From assembly GCA_019415645.1 (NCBI GenBank), contig DXYV01000069.1:1-7639 (forward strand): DNA of 7,639 nucleotides. Direction: 5' to 3'. A program made the translations under genes and the position numbers. The notes beneath the pieces are model-generated. The model worked only from the letters and a program-made list of their open reading frames with translations, searched no databases and had not been told where the DNA came from. Position 1 is the stretch's first letter. Each line of letters begins with the position of its first letter. The stretch comes from Clostridiales bacterium. Its GTDB lineage: Bacteria; Bacillota; Clostridia; Oscillospirales; Oscillospiraceae. Shown here in pieces: positions 1 through 5,938 of this stretch.

Positions 1-2
1 GG

Positions 3-629
3 GCCAGTGAGATCGAACCGTTCCCTATGGAAGTGACAAAGCGGCGTTTCCCCAGTATGGTCCACAAGGGGGATATCACCAAGCTGAGCGGGAAATTGCT
101 GTTCCCCGTGGATATCATCTGCGGAGGCAGCCCATGTCAAGACCTCTCTGTCGCCGGAGCGAGGGCCGGATTATCCGGCGCCCGCTCCGGCCTTTTTATG
201 GAGCAGATCCGCATCATCAAGGAGATGCGCACGGCAGAGCGGGAACGCGGCCGCACCGGAGTACAGATCCGCCCCCGGTATATGGCATGGGAGAACGTGC
301 CTGGTGCTTTCAGCAGCGGATCACCCAAAGGTGAGGATTTCCGCATCGTACTGGAGGAGATCCTGCGGGTCTATGACGGAAGCGCGACGATCCCCAGGCC
401 ATTTCCTTATCCATGGCATGACGCGGGAGAGATCCGGGTGGAGGGCACCTTCTCACTGGCTTGGCGCTGTCTGGACGCTCAATTCTGGGGCGTCGCACAG
501 CGGCGTAAGCGCATTTATCTGATCGCTGATTTTGCGGGAATGACCGCGCCGAAGATCCTGTTCGATCTCCTAAATAGCTCGAATAGGACAGAGAAAACGC
601 CGGAAAAGGAGGAGATGATCTTGGCGTGA
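3..629 (+). CDS. C5-cytosine DNA methyltransferase, N-terminal (catalytic) part; 5' end outside window
   Basis: This is the SAM-binding and catalytic part of a DNA (cytosine-5) methyltransferase, which transfers a methyl group to C5 of a target cytosine. The frame is open from position 3, and the first residues (SEIEPFP) match motif II, so the ATG at 27 is internal and the start and motif I lie upstream of the window. Counting from that ATG, GGSPCQDLS at residues 33-41 is motif IV, with nucleophile Cys37 (codon 135-137). ENV at 89-91 is motif VI, and the Gln-Arg-Arg-Lys-Arg stretch at 158-162 is motif VIII. The protein stops shortly afterwards, without a target-recognition domain or motifs IX-X; these are in the next gene, whose GTG start overlaps this stop as GTGA. 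No restriction endonuclease is visible nearby, so it looks like an orphan enzyme. The family call is firm; the sequence specificity is unknown. Confidence 0.93.
   Translation, partial: ASEIEPFPMEVTKRRFPSMVHKGDITKLSGKLLFPVDIICGGSPCQDLSVAGARAGLSGARSGLFMEQIRIIKEMRTAERERGRTGVQIRPRYMAWENVPGAFSSGSPKGEDFRIVLEEILRVYDGSATIPRPFPYPWHDAGEIRVEGTFSLAWRCLDAQFWGVAQRRKRIYLIADFAGMTAPKILFDLLNSSNRTEKTPEKEEMILA
604..613 (+). promoter_or_regulatory. Shine-Dalgarno site for the second methyltransferase gene
   Basis: The sequence aaaaggagga lies near the end of the first methyltransferase gene, 12 nt before the GTG at 626. Together with the GTGA stop/start overlap it argues that the second half is initiated as a separate, translationally coupled gene, and that the break is not simply a sequencing frameshift. 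The spacing is a little longer than ideal. Confidence 0.6.
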
Positions 630-2023
630 AGTATCACCTTGGATCGGAAGATCAGTTGACTTTGCCCGGACTGGCCGATCAGGAGGAGAGCAACCAAGCT
701 GTGCCGTCTCTCAAGAGAAAGGCGCCGGCAAAACCGGCGTCAGAGCTGGCCGCGATCCCGTATTTGGTTTTAGACCTGTCTTGCGGCCATGTGGATCTGT
801 TCGGCAGTCACTATTGGGAACTTCGCTCCCCCTATCGGGAGGGGGAGCTGTTCCTCAATACCGGCCCCGCGCCTCGTGAGCCGGTCCGCACATCCCTGTC
901 TGATATTCTGGAGCCCACTCCGGCACAAAAATATTACCTGTCGCAGACGGCCTGCCTGGGGATCCTGCGCCGGGCGAAGGAGCGCGGCAAAGAGCTGCCG
1001 CACCAGTTGAAGGTGGCGCTGACGGCACAGGCGGGATTAGCCAGACAGGTTAAGAAACTGGAATTTACCCCTGGAGAACTCGCTGTTGCTTTTGCCGCAA
1101 ATCAAAGAGATGAGGTGCGAGACCTCCATGATGTGGCGGGAGCCCTCAGCGCCCAGCCAGGGATGAAGCAGCAGACCTTTGTAGCTGGGTTTTCCGCAGG
1201 GGCAGGGGCAAGCGCCGGCAGCATCGCTTATTCAGAGCAGATAGCCCCAACGCTGAAGGGCAGTGCCAGCGGCAACTGTATGCCCTCCATCCTCTGCCTC
1301 AACGACCAGGGCGGAAACGTCATGGATTGTTCAGAGGACGTGTCCGGCACCCTTCGGGCCCAGGAGCACGGCCACCAGCCGCTTGTCTTTGACAACCACG
1401 GCCAGGATACTCGCTTTTGTGGACCTGTGGACTGTGCCCAGACCATATCCGCCAGCTTTGGGGAGGGCGGTAACAATCAGCCCCTTGTCTATGAAAACCA
1501 CGGTATCGACGCCCGATACACCGGGCCGCATCCCGTGGTGCCCACACTGTCTGCCCGTGCCGGTACCGGCGGGAATAACCTGCCCTTAGTGGAACAGGAA
1601 CCGGCGGAGACTTTCTGCATCACCGGCAATGCCATTGACCGCCAGCCCCAAAACGGCGGCAACGGGATCGGCTATCAGGAGGACGTCTCCTACACTCTGA
1701 CCGCCACGGATCACCATGCGGTATTTTCCCGGCAGCGTGCAGACAAGTTTTCCCCCAGTGATGTGGCATCCACAGAGAGTGCGCGCCAGTACAAGGACGC
1801 AACAGACCTGATCCATCAGGCCGCAGGAACAGGACCGCCTCAGCTGATCCGCCGCCTCACGCCGCTGGAGTGTGAACGCCTCCAAGGTTTTCCGGATGGG
1901 TGGACGGATCTCCCCGGCGCCTCTGACTCCGCCCGGTATCGGGCTCTGGGCAACAGCGTGGCCATTCCGTGTGTGGAATTCATCATGCGGGGCGTCATCA
2001 TTGCCGCAGGCTACTCTGCGTGA
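626..2023 (+). CDS. C5-cytosine DNA methyltransferase, C-terminal part (specificity region and motifs IX-X)
   Basis: This gene supplies the pieces missing from the preceding one. Residues 409-426 (RRLTPLECERLQGFPDGW) are motif IX, and residues 438-450 with the core ALGNSVAIPC are motif X, which completes the SAM-binding fold. Residues 44-138 form a conserved-looking module (KYYLS, GILRRAKERGKELP) that I recall from clostridial phage and ICE methyltransferases; its role is unknown to me. Residues 166-368 hold about six degenerate repeats centred on V-x-x-T-L-x-A and are the likely target-recognition region. It starts at GTG 626, overlapping the upstream stop by 4 bp, so the two proteins are probably made in equal amounts and assemble, as in known two-subunit C5 methyltransferases such as M.AquI. 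Its 3' end overlaps the convergent tag gene by 13 bp. An alternative is a once-single gene broken by a frameshift that gained a new start. Confidence 0.88.
   Translation: MKYHLGSEDQLTLPGLADQEESNQAVPSLKRKAPAKPASELAAIPYLVLDLSCGHVDLFGSHYWELRSPYREGELFLNTGPAPREPVRTSLSDILEPTPAQKYYLSQTACLGILRRAKERGKELPHQLKVALTAQAGLARQVKKLEFTPGELAVAFAANQRDEVRDLHDVAGALSAQPGMKQQTFVAGFSAGAGASAGSIAYSEQIAPTLKGSASGNCMPSILCLNDQGGNVMDCSEDVSGTLRAQEHGHQPLVFDNHGQDTRFCGPVDCAQTISASFGEGGNNQPLVYENHGIDARYTGPHPVVPTLSARAGTGGNNLPLVEQEPAETFCITGNAIDRQPQNGGNGIGYQEDVSYTLTATDHHAVFSRQRADKFSPSDVASTESARQYKDATDLIHQAAGTGPPQLIRRLTPLECERLQGFPDGWTDLPGASDSARYRALGNSVAIPCVEFIMRGVIIAAGYSA
1121..1729 (+). repeat. Degenerate protein-level tandem repeat in the methyltransferase specificity region
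   Basis: In the second methyltransferase gene, units of about 20-35 residues recur at residues 166-186, 204-223, 236-266, 268-300, 301-324 and 351-368. Each contains a Thr-Leu-like core (GALSA, PTLKG, GTLRA, QTISA, PTLSA, YTLTA), mostly followed by a Gly-rich stretch and often PLV. The third and fourth units also share a tail, PLVFDNHGQDTRFCGP (nt 1379-1426) versus PLVYENHGIDARYTGP (nt 1481-1528), still similar at DNA level. A Thr-Leu core is a known hallmark of target-recognition domains in C5 methyltransferases, so the units may be duplicated recognition modules. That function is inference. Confidence 0.7.
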
Positions 2024-2568
2024 CTGGGATGGCAGAAACAGGCCAGCTCATGGTCATTCACCACGCCCACCGCCTGCAGAAAAGAATAAATGATGGTCGT
2101 TCCCACGAACTTCATCCCCCGGCGTTTCAGATCCTTGGAGATTTTGTCGGACAGATCGGTGCTGGTGTGAAAAACATCATCCGTATTCAAAATGACTTTC
2201 CCATCCGTAAAGCCCCAGAGATAGCGGTCAAAGGAGCCGAACTCCTTTTGGATGGCAAGGAACACCCCGGCGTTTTGGATGGCGGCCTGGATCTTGGCCC
2301 GGTTGCGGACGATCCCGGCGTCGGACATCAGCGCCGCCACCTTCTCCGGGCCGTATCCGGCCACCACTGCCGGTTCAAAGCTGTCAAAGGCGGTACGAAA
2401 CGCCTTCCGTTTTTTCAAAATGGTGAGCCAGGAGAGGCCCGCCTGGAACCCTTCCAGGGTCAGCATCTCAAAGAGTTTTCGGTCATCATGCTCCGGACGG
2501 CCCCACTCTCTGTCATGGTAAGCAAGATAGATCTCTGAATTGGGATCTGCCCAGCGGCACCGCACCAT
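2011..2568 (-). CDS. tag: DNA-3-methyladenine glycosylase I
   Basis: Tag excises 3-methyladenine from alkylated DNA, starting base-excision repair in the cytoplasm. The 185-residue length fits the family. The zinc site known from E. coli Tag is present: Cys4, His18, His173 and Cys177 (NDHELACFC). The catalytic and base-pocket segment LEGFQAGLSW (residues 38-47) is intact with Glu39 and Trp47, as are YHDREWG (17-23) and RRGMKFVGTTI (149-159). The start at 2568 is preceded by a strong purine-rich Shine-Dalgarno (complement of cctccgcctcccc, 2571-2583) and a promoter at 2600-2628. It is transcribed against its neighbours and overlaps the methyltransferase gene tail to tail by 13 bp, with no terminator between them. 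It is not a transfer gene and is probably cargo. No key residue is missing. Confidence 0.95.
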   Translation of the reverse strand: MVRCRWADPNSEIYLAYHDREWGRPEHDDRKLFEMLTLEGFQAGLSWLTILKKRKAFRTAFDSFEPAVVAGYGPEKVAALMSDAGIVRNRAKIQAAIQNAGVFLAIQKEFGSFDRYLWGFTDGKVILNTDDVFHTSTDLSDKISKDLKRRGMKFVGTTIIYSFLQAVGVVNDHELACFCHPSHAE

Positions 2569-2599
2569 ATCCTCCGCCTCCCCTTAAAATGTTACCCTG

Positions 2600-2628
2600 A
2601 TTATACCTGACCTGCCGGCGGATGGCCA
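2600..2628 (-). promoter_or_regulatory. Promoter of tag
   Basis: On the minus strand a perfect -10 box TATAAT (2600-2605) is preceded, after 17 bp, by TGGCCA (2623-2628), matching TTGACA at 4 of 6 positions. Transcription would begin near 2593, giving a leader of about 25 nt that contains the tag ribosome-binding site. The strong -10 and the correct position make this convincing despite the weak -35. Confidence 0.6.
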
Positions 2629-2695
2629 CCAAAAGTTTTGCGGTGGGGCTTGTCCATTACGCTTGCGTTTACACAATTTCTTTGTTGCTTTCTGT

Positions 2696-2707
2696 GAATA
2701 GCTATTC
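2696..2707. promoter_or_regulatory. 12-bp perfect palindrome, possible operator
   Basis: GAATAGCTATTC is its own reverse complement and the symmetry ends exactly at 12 bp. It lies in the tag/RHH intergenic region, 14 bp upstream of a candidate -10 box (2722-2727), where the -35 element of the RHH gene should be. Ribbon-helix-helix proteins commonly bind short palindromes and repress their own genes, so autoregulation is plausible but unproven. Confidence 0.35.
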
Positions 2708-2721
2708 CATAGAGCTTTCGA

Positions 2722-2727
2722 TATACT
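2722..2727 (+). promoter_or_regulatory. Candidate -10 box for the RHH and transfer genes
   Basis: TATACT matches the -10 consensus at 5 of 6 positions and lies 30 bp before the ATG at 2758. No good -35 hexamer stands 16-18 bp upstream; that position is occupied by the 12-bp palindrome. If real, the promoter is weak or depends on a regulator. Confidence 0.35.
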
Positions 2728-2757
2728 TGCCTTGCCATCCAGAAAGGGGGAGTCACC

Positions 2758-3111
2758 ATGGCGGAAGAAAAACGAAACCTCTGTGCGCAAATACCCATCA
2801 GTCTGCACAGCCGTGTCCGACAGGAGCAGGAGGCGTCCGGCCAGACCCTGAGCGAGTACATGACCCAGCTCATCACAGAATTTTTTCAAATGAAAGAGGG
2901 AAATCAAAACATGAATCATAATATGAAAACAATCGCCTTCCAGGTGCCGGCGGAGCTGTTCGAGGAGTTCAAAACCTATCTCCAGCGGAACAACTTCAAA
3001 CAAAAGGAATTCTTCCTGGGCTGTATCCAGAGTGCCTTGGCGGAGGAGCGAGACGCAGATGAGGCGTCCGGCTCTGAACCGGAACCGCAGGAGACGGATC
3101 AAACGGAATAA
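2758..3111 (+). CDS. Tandem ribbon-helix-helix-like protein of the ICE transfer region
   Basis: This 117-residue protein appears to hold two RHH-like units. Residues 6-45 (RNLCAQIPISLHSRV...SGQTLSEYMTQLI) have the short strand followed by two helices typical of the Arc/MetJ fold, and residues 56-96 (TIAFQVPAELFEEF...KQKEFFLGCIQSAL) repeat the pattern. An acidic tail follows (97-117, rich in Glu, Asp, Pro). The ATG at 2758 has a good Shine-Dalgarno, aaaggggg, 7 nt upstream. It lies directly before VirB3- and VirB4-like genes, and I recall similar proteins at the same place in Tn1549-like clostridial elements, so it is probably a transcriptional regulator or relaxosome accessory DNA-binding protein. 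Which of these cannot be decided from sequence. A second possible start (ATG 2911) precedes the second unit. Confidence 0.75.
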   Translation: MAEEKRNLCAQIPISLHSRVRQEQEASGQTLSEYMTQLITEFFQMKEGNQNMNHNMKTIAFQVPAELFEEFKTYLQRNNFKQKEFFLGCIQSALAEERDADEASGSEPEPQETDQTE

Positions 3112-3121
3112 TAGCACAAAG

Positions 3122-3156
3122 ATGCGCCGCCGGTCCTCCGGCGGCGTATGCTTTTT
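3122..3156 (+). terminator. Terminator-like hairpin between the RHH and VirB3-like genes
   Basis: The arms CGCCGCCGG (3125-3133) and CCGGCGGCG (3138-3146) pair perfectly over 9 bp around a TCCT loop. A G-U and two A-U pairs can extend the stem (3122-3124 with 3147-3149). The sequence then runs gcttttt (five T, 3152-3156). This resembles an intrinsic terminator 11 nt after the RHH stop. Because only about 20 nt remain before the next gene, that gene must rely on read-through, so it may act as a partial terminator that sets expression ratios. Confidence 0.7.
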
Positions 3157-3166
3157 CAGATAGAAA

Positions 3167-3171
3167 TGAGG
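3167..3171 (+). promoter_or_regulatory. Ribosome-binding site that fixes the VirB3-like start
   Basis: The sequence TGAGG ends 6 nt before the ATG at 3178. The in-frame upstream ATG at 3148 lies inside the terminator-like hairpin and has no purine-rich site before it, so 3178 is the better start. Confidence 0.55.
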
Positions 3172-3177
3172 TCATCT

Positions 3178-3444
3178 ATGTTTATCTATCCAGACAATCT
3201 GAAGGCCAAAGCCACCCTGTGGCTGTGGGAACTGCGGGACGTGGCCATCATCGGAGTGGGATTTCTCTTCTCTGTCTTGGCCATCGCGCAGACGGGCATC
3301 CTGCTTCCCTTGGTGGTCACCGTCCTCTACGCCTTTCTGAGCATCCGGCTGGAGGGCTCCAGTATTCTGGACTTTCTCCGCTATGCTGTATGCTTTTTGA
3401 TTTTGAAACAGCAGTATTACGAATGGGGGGAAACCATTGAATAG
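3178..3444 (+). CDS. VirB3/PrgI-like conjugation membrane protein
   Basis: This 88-residue protein begins MFIYPDNLKAKATLWLWELR and has two closely spaced hydrophobic segments (about residues 22-38 and 41-57) joined by a short loop. A third, moderately hydrophobic stretch lies near residues 64-77, and the end is polar (QQYYEWGETIE). Size, topology and a position just before the VirB4 genes fit VirB3/PrgI-type inner-membrane subunits of type IV secretion systems, which partner the VirB4 ATPase. The ATG at 3178 is chosen because it has a Shine-Dalgarno (TGAGG), whereas an in-frame ATG 30 nt upstream lies in a hairpin. The stop overlaps the TTG start of the next gene by 8 bp, indicating translational coupling. 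The VirB3 assignment rests on context and topology more than on diagnostic residues. Confidence 0.72.
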   Translation: MFIYPDNLKAKATLWLWELRDVAIIGVGFLFSVLAIAQTGILLPLVVTVLYAFLSIRLEGSSILDFLRYAVCFLILKQQYYEWGETIE

Positions 3445-4024
3445 ACAACAGAAGAAGGAACTGCGGCAGAGGCAAACCTCTCGGCAGCTCATGGGGATCC
3501 GCCAGCTCACCGACCACGGCGCCAAAACCGCCGGCGGGGAGCTGGTCTTTTTTATGATCAAGCCGGATAATCTGTCCGTCCTGTCCGGCGAGGGAATCCG
3601 CAGCCGGGTCAAAAATCTGACGGATCTCCTGTGCGGCACCCAGGAGGTCCGCCTGCTGGCCCTGGACTCCCGTGAGTCCTTCCAGCGCAACAAGGACTGG
3701 TACCGCCAGCGGCTGGAGACAGAGGAGCTCCCGGCCATCCGGGAACTCCTGCGGCAGGACGCCGCCCACCTGGACGAGATCCAGGCCGCCACCGCCTCGG
3801 CCCGGGAGTTTGCCCTGGTCTATCGCCTGGATCAGCAGGAGTCCGGCGAGGACATCAGCCGCCTGCGGCAGATGGAGCAGGCACTCCGGGATCTGGGATT
3901 CCATGCACGTCTTGCCTCGGAGCAGGACATCAAGCGCCTGCTGGCGGTATATTATCAGCAGGACGTGACCACGGAATGGTTTGAGAACTGCGACGGAGAG
4001 AGGTGGGTGACGGAAAATGCCTAA
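3437..4024 (+). CDS. VirB4 N-terminal-domain-like protein (separate subunit)
   Basis: This 195-residue protein has no nucleotide-binding motif. After a basic N-terminus (NRQQKKELRQRQ), residues 34-50 (GELVFFMIKPDNLSVLS), 70-80 (EVRLLALDSRE), 86-106 (KDWYRQRLE...AIRELL) and 119-131 (TASAREFALVYRL) follow the order seen in the N-terminal part of VirB4/TraC-type proteins. The C-terminal stretch IKRLLAVYYQQDVTTE (165-180) is one I recall from equivalent proteins of clostridial ICEs. Its TTG start overlaps the VirB3-like stop by 8 bp and follows a run of six G; its own stop overlaps the ATPase start by another 8 bp. Its length plus the ATPase (195 + 615 = 810) is close to a normal full VirB4. It probably pairs with the ATPase at the inner membrane. 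The homology is remote and judged by eye. Confidence 0.65.
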   Translation: MNRQQKKELRQRQTSRQLMGIRQLTDHGAKTAGGELVFFMIKPDNLSVLSGEGIRSRVKNLTDLLCGTQEVRLLALDSRESFQRNKDWYRQRLETEELPAIRELLRQDAAHLDEIQAATASAREFALVYRLDQQESGEDISRLRQMEQALRDLGFHARLASEQDIKRLLAVYYQQDVTTEWFENCDGERWVTENA

Positions 4025-5864
4025 GAAAGTACAGAAGAAAAAGAAGGGCAAAACTGCGCCGCAAGCCCAGGAGGTCCGGCCCAAGGATTTCCTGGATCTC
4101 ATCGCTCCCGCTGCCGTGAAGTTCAACACGGATCACTATATCTGTGGCAGCATGTACCACTGCACCCTGGCCCTGCGCAGCTACCCCGCCACCACGGAGG
4201 AGCTGGCCCTGCTACGCCATCTGGGGGAGAAAAGCGGCGTCACCCTGAGCATCTATACCAGACAGGTGACCGCCGCCGAGGAAAATGGCATCCTCCACAA
4301 CGCGGAGAACAAGAACCGCATGGCCCGGAGCAGTACCAACAGCATGAAAGCGGCCGTCACCGCCGAGGGCAACCTCCAGGATGTGGCGGAGCTCATCGCC
4401 GCCATGCGGAAGAACCGGGAGCCTCTGGTCCACTGCGCGGTGTACATCGACCTGGCAGCCCGTGACCCGGAGAGCCTGCGTCGGCTCCGGGAGGAGGTGA
4501 CGGCGGAGCTGGTGCGGAGCAAGCTGGGGACAGACCAGCTCCTGCTGCGCCAACAGGACGGATTCCTCTCATCCAACCCCATGGGCCGCAACACTTTCAG
4601 GAGCCAGTATGAGCGTGTCATGCCCGCCAGCTCGGTGGCCAATCTATACCCCTTCAACTACTCCGGCAAGACCGATCCCCACGGATTCTACATCGGGCGG
4701 GACCGCTACGGCTCCAACATTATCGTGGATCTGGACCGGCGGGCGGAGGACAAGACCACCGCCAGCGCCCTCATCCTGGGCAACTCCGGCCAGGGCAAGA
4801 GCTATCTCCTGAAACTCCTGCTGTGCAGTATCCTGGAGGCCGGGAAGTCCGCCATCTGCCTGGACCCGGAGCATGAGCTCATTGATCTCTGTTCCCACCT
4901 GGGCGGATGCTTTATCGACCTGATGAGCGGCCAGTACCGCATCAATCCCCTGGAGCCTAAGGTGTGGGATGTGGGCGGCGAGGGGGAACCGGAGCCGGAC
5001 ACCCCCCTTGCCTTCCGCCAGAAGACCCGCCTGAGCCAGCACATCTCCTTCCTGAAAGACTTTTTCCGCTCCTACAAGGATTTCGCGGACCGGCACATCG
5101 ACACCATCGAGCTGATGCTGGAGCGGCTGTACCGGAGCTTTGGGCTGAACGACCACACAGACTTCTCCACCCTGACACCAACGGACTATCCCATCCTCTC
5201 CGACCTCTATGACGTCATCGAGGACGCATACCAGCACTACGACCGGGAGGAAAACCCGCTATACCCCAAAGAACTGCTGCGGGAGATCCTGCTGGGCCTC
5301 CACTCCATGTGCCGGGGGGCGGAGAGCAAGTTCTTCAACGGGCCGACAAATATCACCAGTTTCCGTTTCCTGGTCTTCGGCGTGAAGGGGCTGCTCCAGG
5401 CCAACAGCAGTGTGAAGAACGCCATGCTGTTTAACGTGCTCTCCTTCTTCAGCGACAAGCTGCTCACCGAGGGGAACACCGTGGCTACGCTGGACGAGCT
5501 GTACATCTGGCTGAGCAATCTCACCGCCGTGGAGTATATCCGCAACAGCCTGAAACGAGTGCGGAAAAAGGAGTCTGCCCTGATTCTGGCATCGCAGAAT
5601 CTGGAGGACTTCGACCAACCGGGCATCCGGGAGCTGACTCGCCCCCTCTTCGCCATCCCCACCCACCAGTTTCTCTTCAACGCAGGCAGTGTGGACAAGA
5701 GGTTCTACATGGAGAATCTCCAGCTGGAGCCTTCGGAGTTCGAGCTGATCCGATATCCCCAGCGGGGTGTCTGCCTCTACAAGTGCGGCAATGAGCGGTA
5801 TTTGCTGGAGGTTCACTCTCCGCCCTATAAGAAAAAGCTGTTTGGAACGGCGGGAGGACGGTAA
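4017..5864 (+). CDS. virB4: VirB4-type conjugation ATPase
   Basis: This 615-residue protein is the energy-supplying ATPase of the type IV secretion/mating machine, acting at the cytoplasmic face of the membrane. Residues 1-15 are very basic. About residues 22-205 resemble the CagE/TrbE/VirB4 N-terminal domain (DHYICGSMYHCTLALRSYP, then HLGEKSGVTLSIYTRQV). The ATPase core starts near 225 (YIGRDRYGSNIIVDLD): GNSGQGKS at 255-262 is Walker A, TLDELYIW at 491-498 is Walker B with Asp493-Glu494, and ASQNLEDF with Gln527 is the downstream sensor-like motif. The C-terminal segment YPQRGVCLYKCGNERYLLEV is one I recall from Tn1549-like ICE proteins. The ATG overlaps the preceding stop by 8 bp, with aggtggg upstream. 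Most VirB4 proteins are around 800 residues; the missing N-terminal part is supplied by the preceding gene. All catalytic motifs are intact. Confidence 0.93.
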   Translation: MPKKVQKKKKGKTAPQAQEVRPKDFLDLIAPAAVKFNTDHYICGSMYHCTLALRSYPATTEELALLRHLGEKSGVTLSIYTRQVTAAEENGILHNAENKNRMARSSTNSMKAAVTAEGNLQDVAELIAAMRKNREPLVHCAVYIDLAARDPESLRRLREEVTAELVRSKLGTDQLLLRQQDGFLSSNPMGRNTFRSQYERVMPASSVANLYPFNYSGKTDPHGFYIGRDRYGSNIIVDLDRRAEDKTTASALILGNSGQGKSYLLKLLLCSILEAGKSAICLDPEHELIDLCSHLGGCFIDLMSGQYRINPLEPKVWDVGGEGEPEPDTPLAFRQKTRLSQHISFLKDFFRSYKDFADRHIDTIELMLERLYRSFGLNDHTDFSTLTPTDYPILSDLYDVIEDAYQHYDREENPLYPKELLREILLGLHSMCRGAESKFFNGPTNITSFRFLVFGVKGLLQANSSVKNAMLFNVLSFFSDKLLTEGNTVATLDELYIWLSNLTAVEYIRNSLKRVRKKESALILASQNLEDFDQPGIRELTRPLFAIPTHQFLFNAGSVDKRFYMENLQLEPSEFELIRYPQRGVCLYKCGNERYLLEVHSPPYKKKLFGTAGGR

Positions 5865-5888
5865 CAGGCAGCAGGTACCAACTATAAG

Positions 5889-5919
5889 AAAAAGGCCGAT
5901 GCCAGGTGTGGCATCGGCC
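5889..5919 (-). terminator. Intrinsic terminator of the minus-strand small gene
   Basis: A perfect 11-bp stem, GGCCGATGCCA (5894-5904) with TGGCATCGGCC (5909-5919), closes a 4-nt loop. Read on the minus strand it is followed by TTTTTCTTAT, a typical U-tract, so it terminates the gene ending at 5939. On the plus strand no T-run follows, so any effect on transcripts from the VirB4 gene would be weaker. Confidence 0.85.
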
Positions 5920-5938
5920 CTATCTATCTGATGTAGGA

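Noticed and set aside
27..29. ATG at 27 as the true start of the first methyltransferase gene.
   Set aside because: The frame is open upstream and encodes SEIEPFP, which matches motif II; starting at 27 would remove a conserved SAM-binding motif.
164..197. GGCCGGA and TCCGGCC arms followed by TTTTT, resembling a terminator inside the first methyltransferase gene.
   Set aside because: The loop is 15 nt, a smaller competing hairpin lies inside it, and the sequence encodes a conserved Gly/Ala/Ser-rich stretch after motif IV, so coding constraint explains it.
3148..3177. Longer VirB3-like protein starting at ATG 3148.
   Set aside because: This ATG is in the descending arm of the terminator-like hairpin and lacks a ribosome-binding site; ATG 3178 has TGAGG at good spacing.
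3317..4129. Long minus-strand open frame (270 codons) opposite the VirB3/VirB4 N-terminal genes.
   Set aside because: It is a shadow of GC-rich coding sequence, with low-complexity Leu/Gly/Arg composition and no recognisable domain, and it lies across three well-supported genes.
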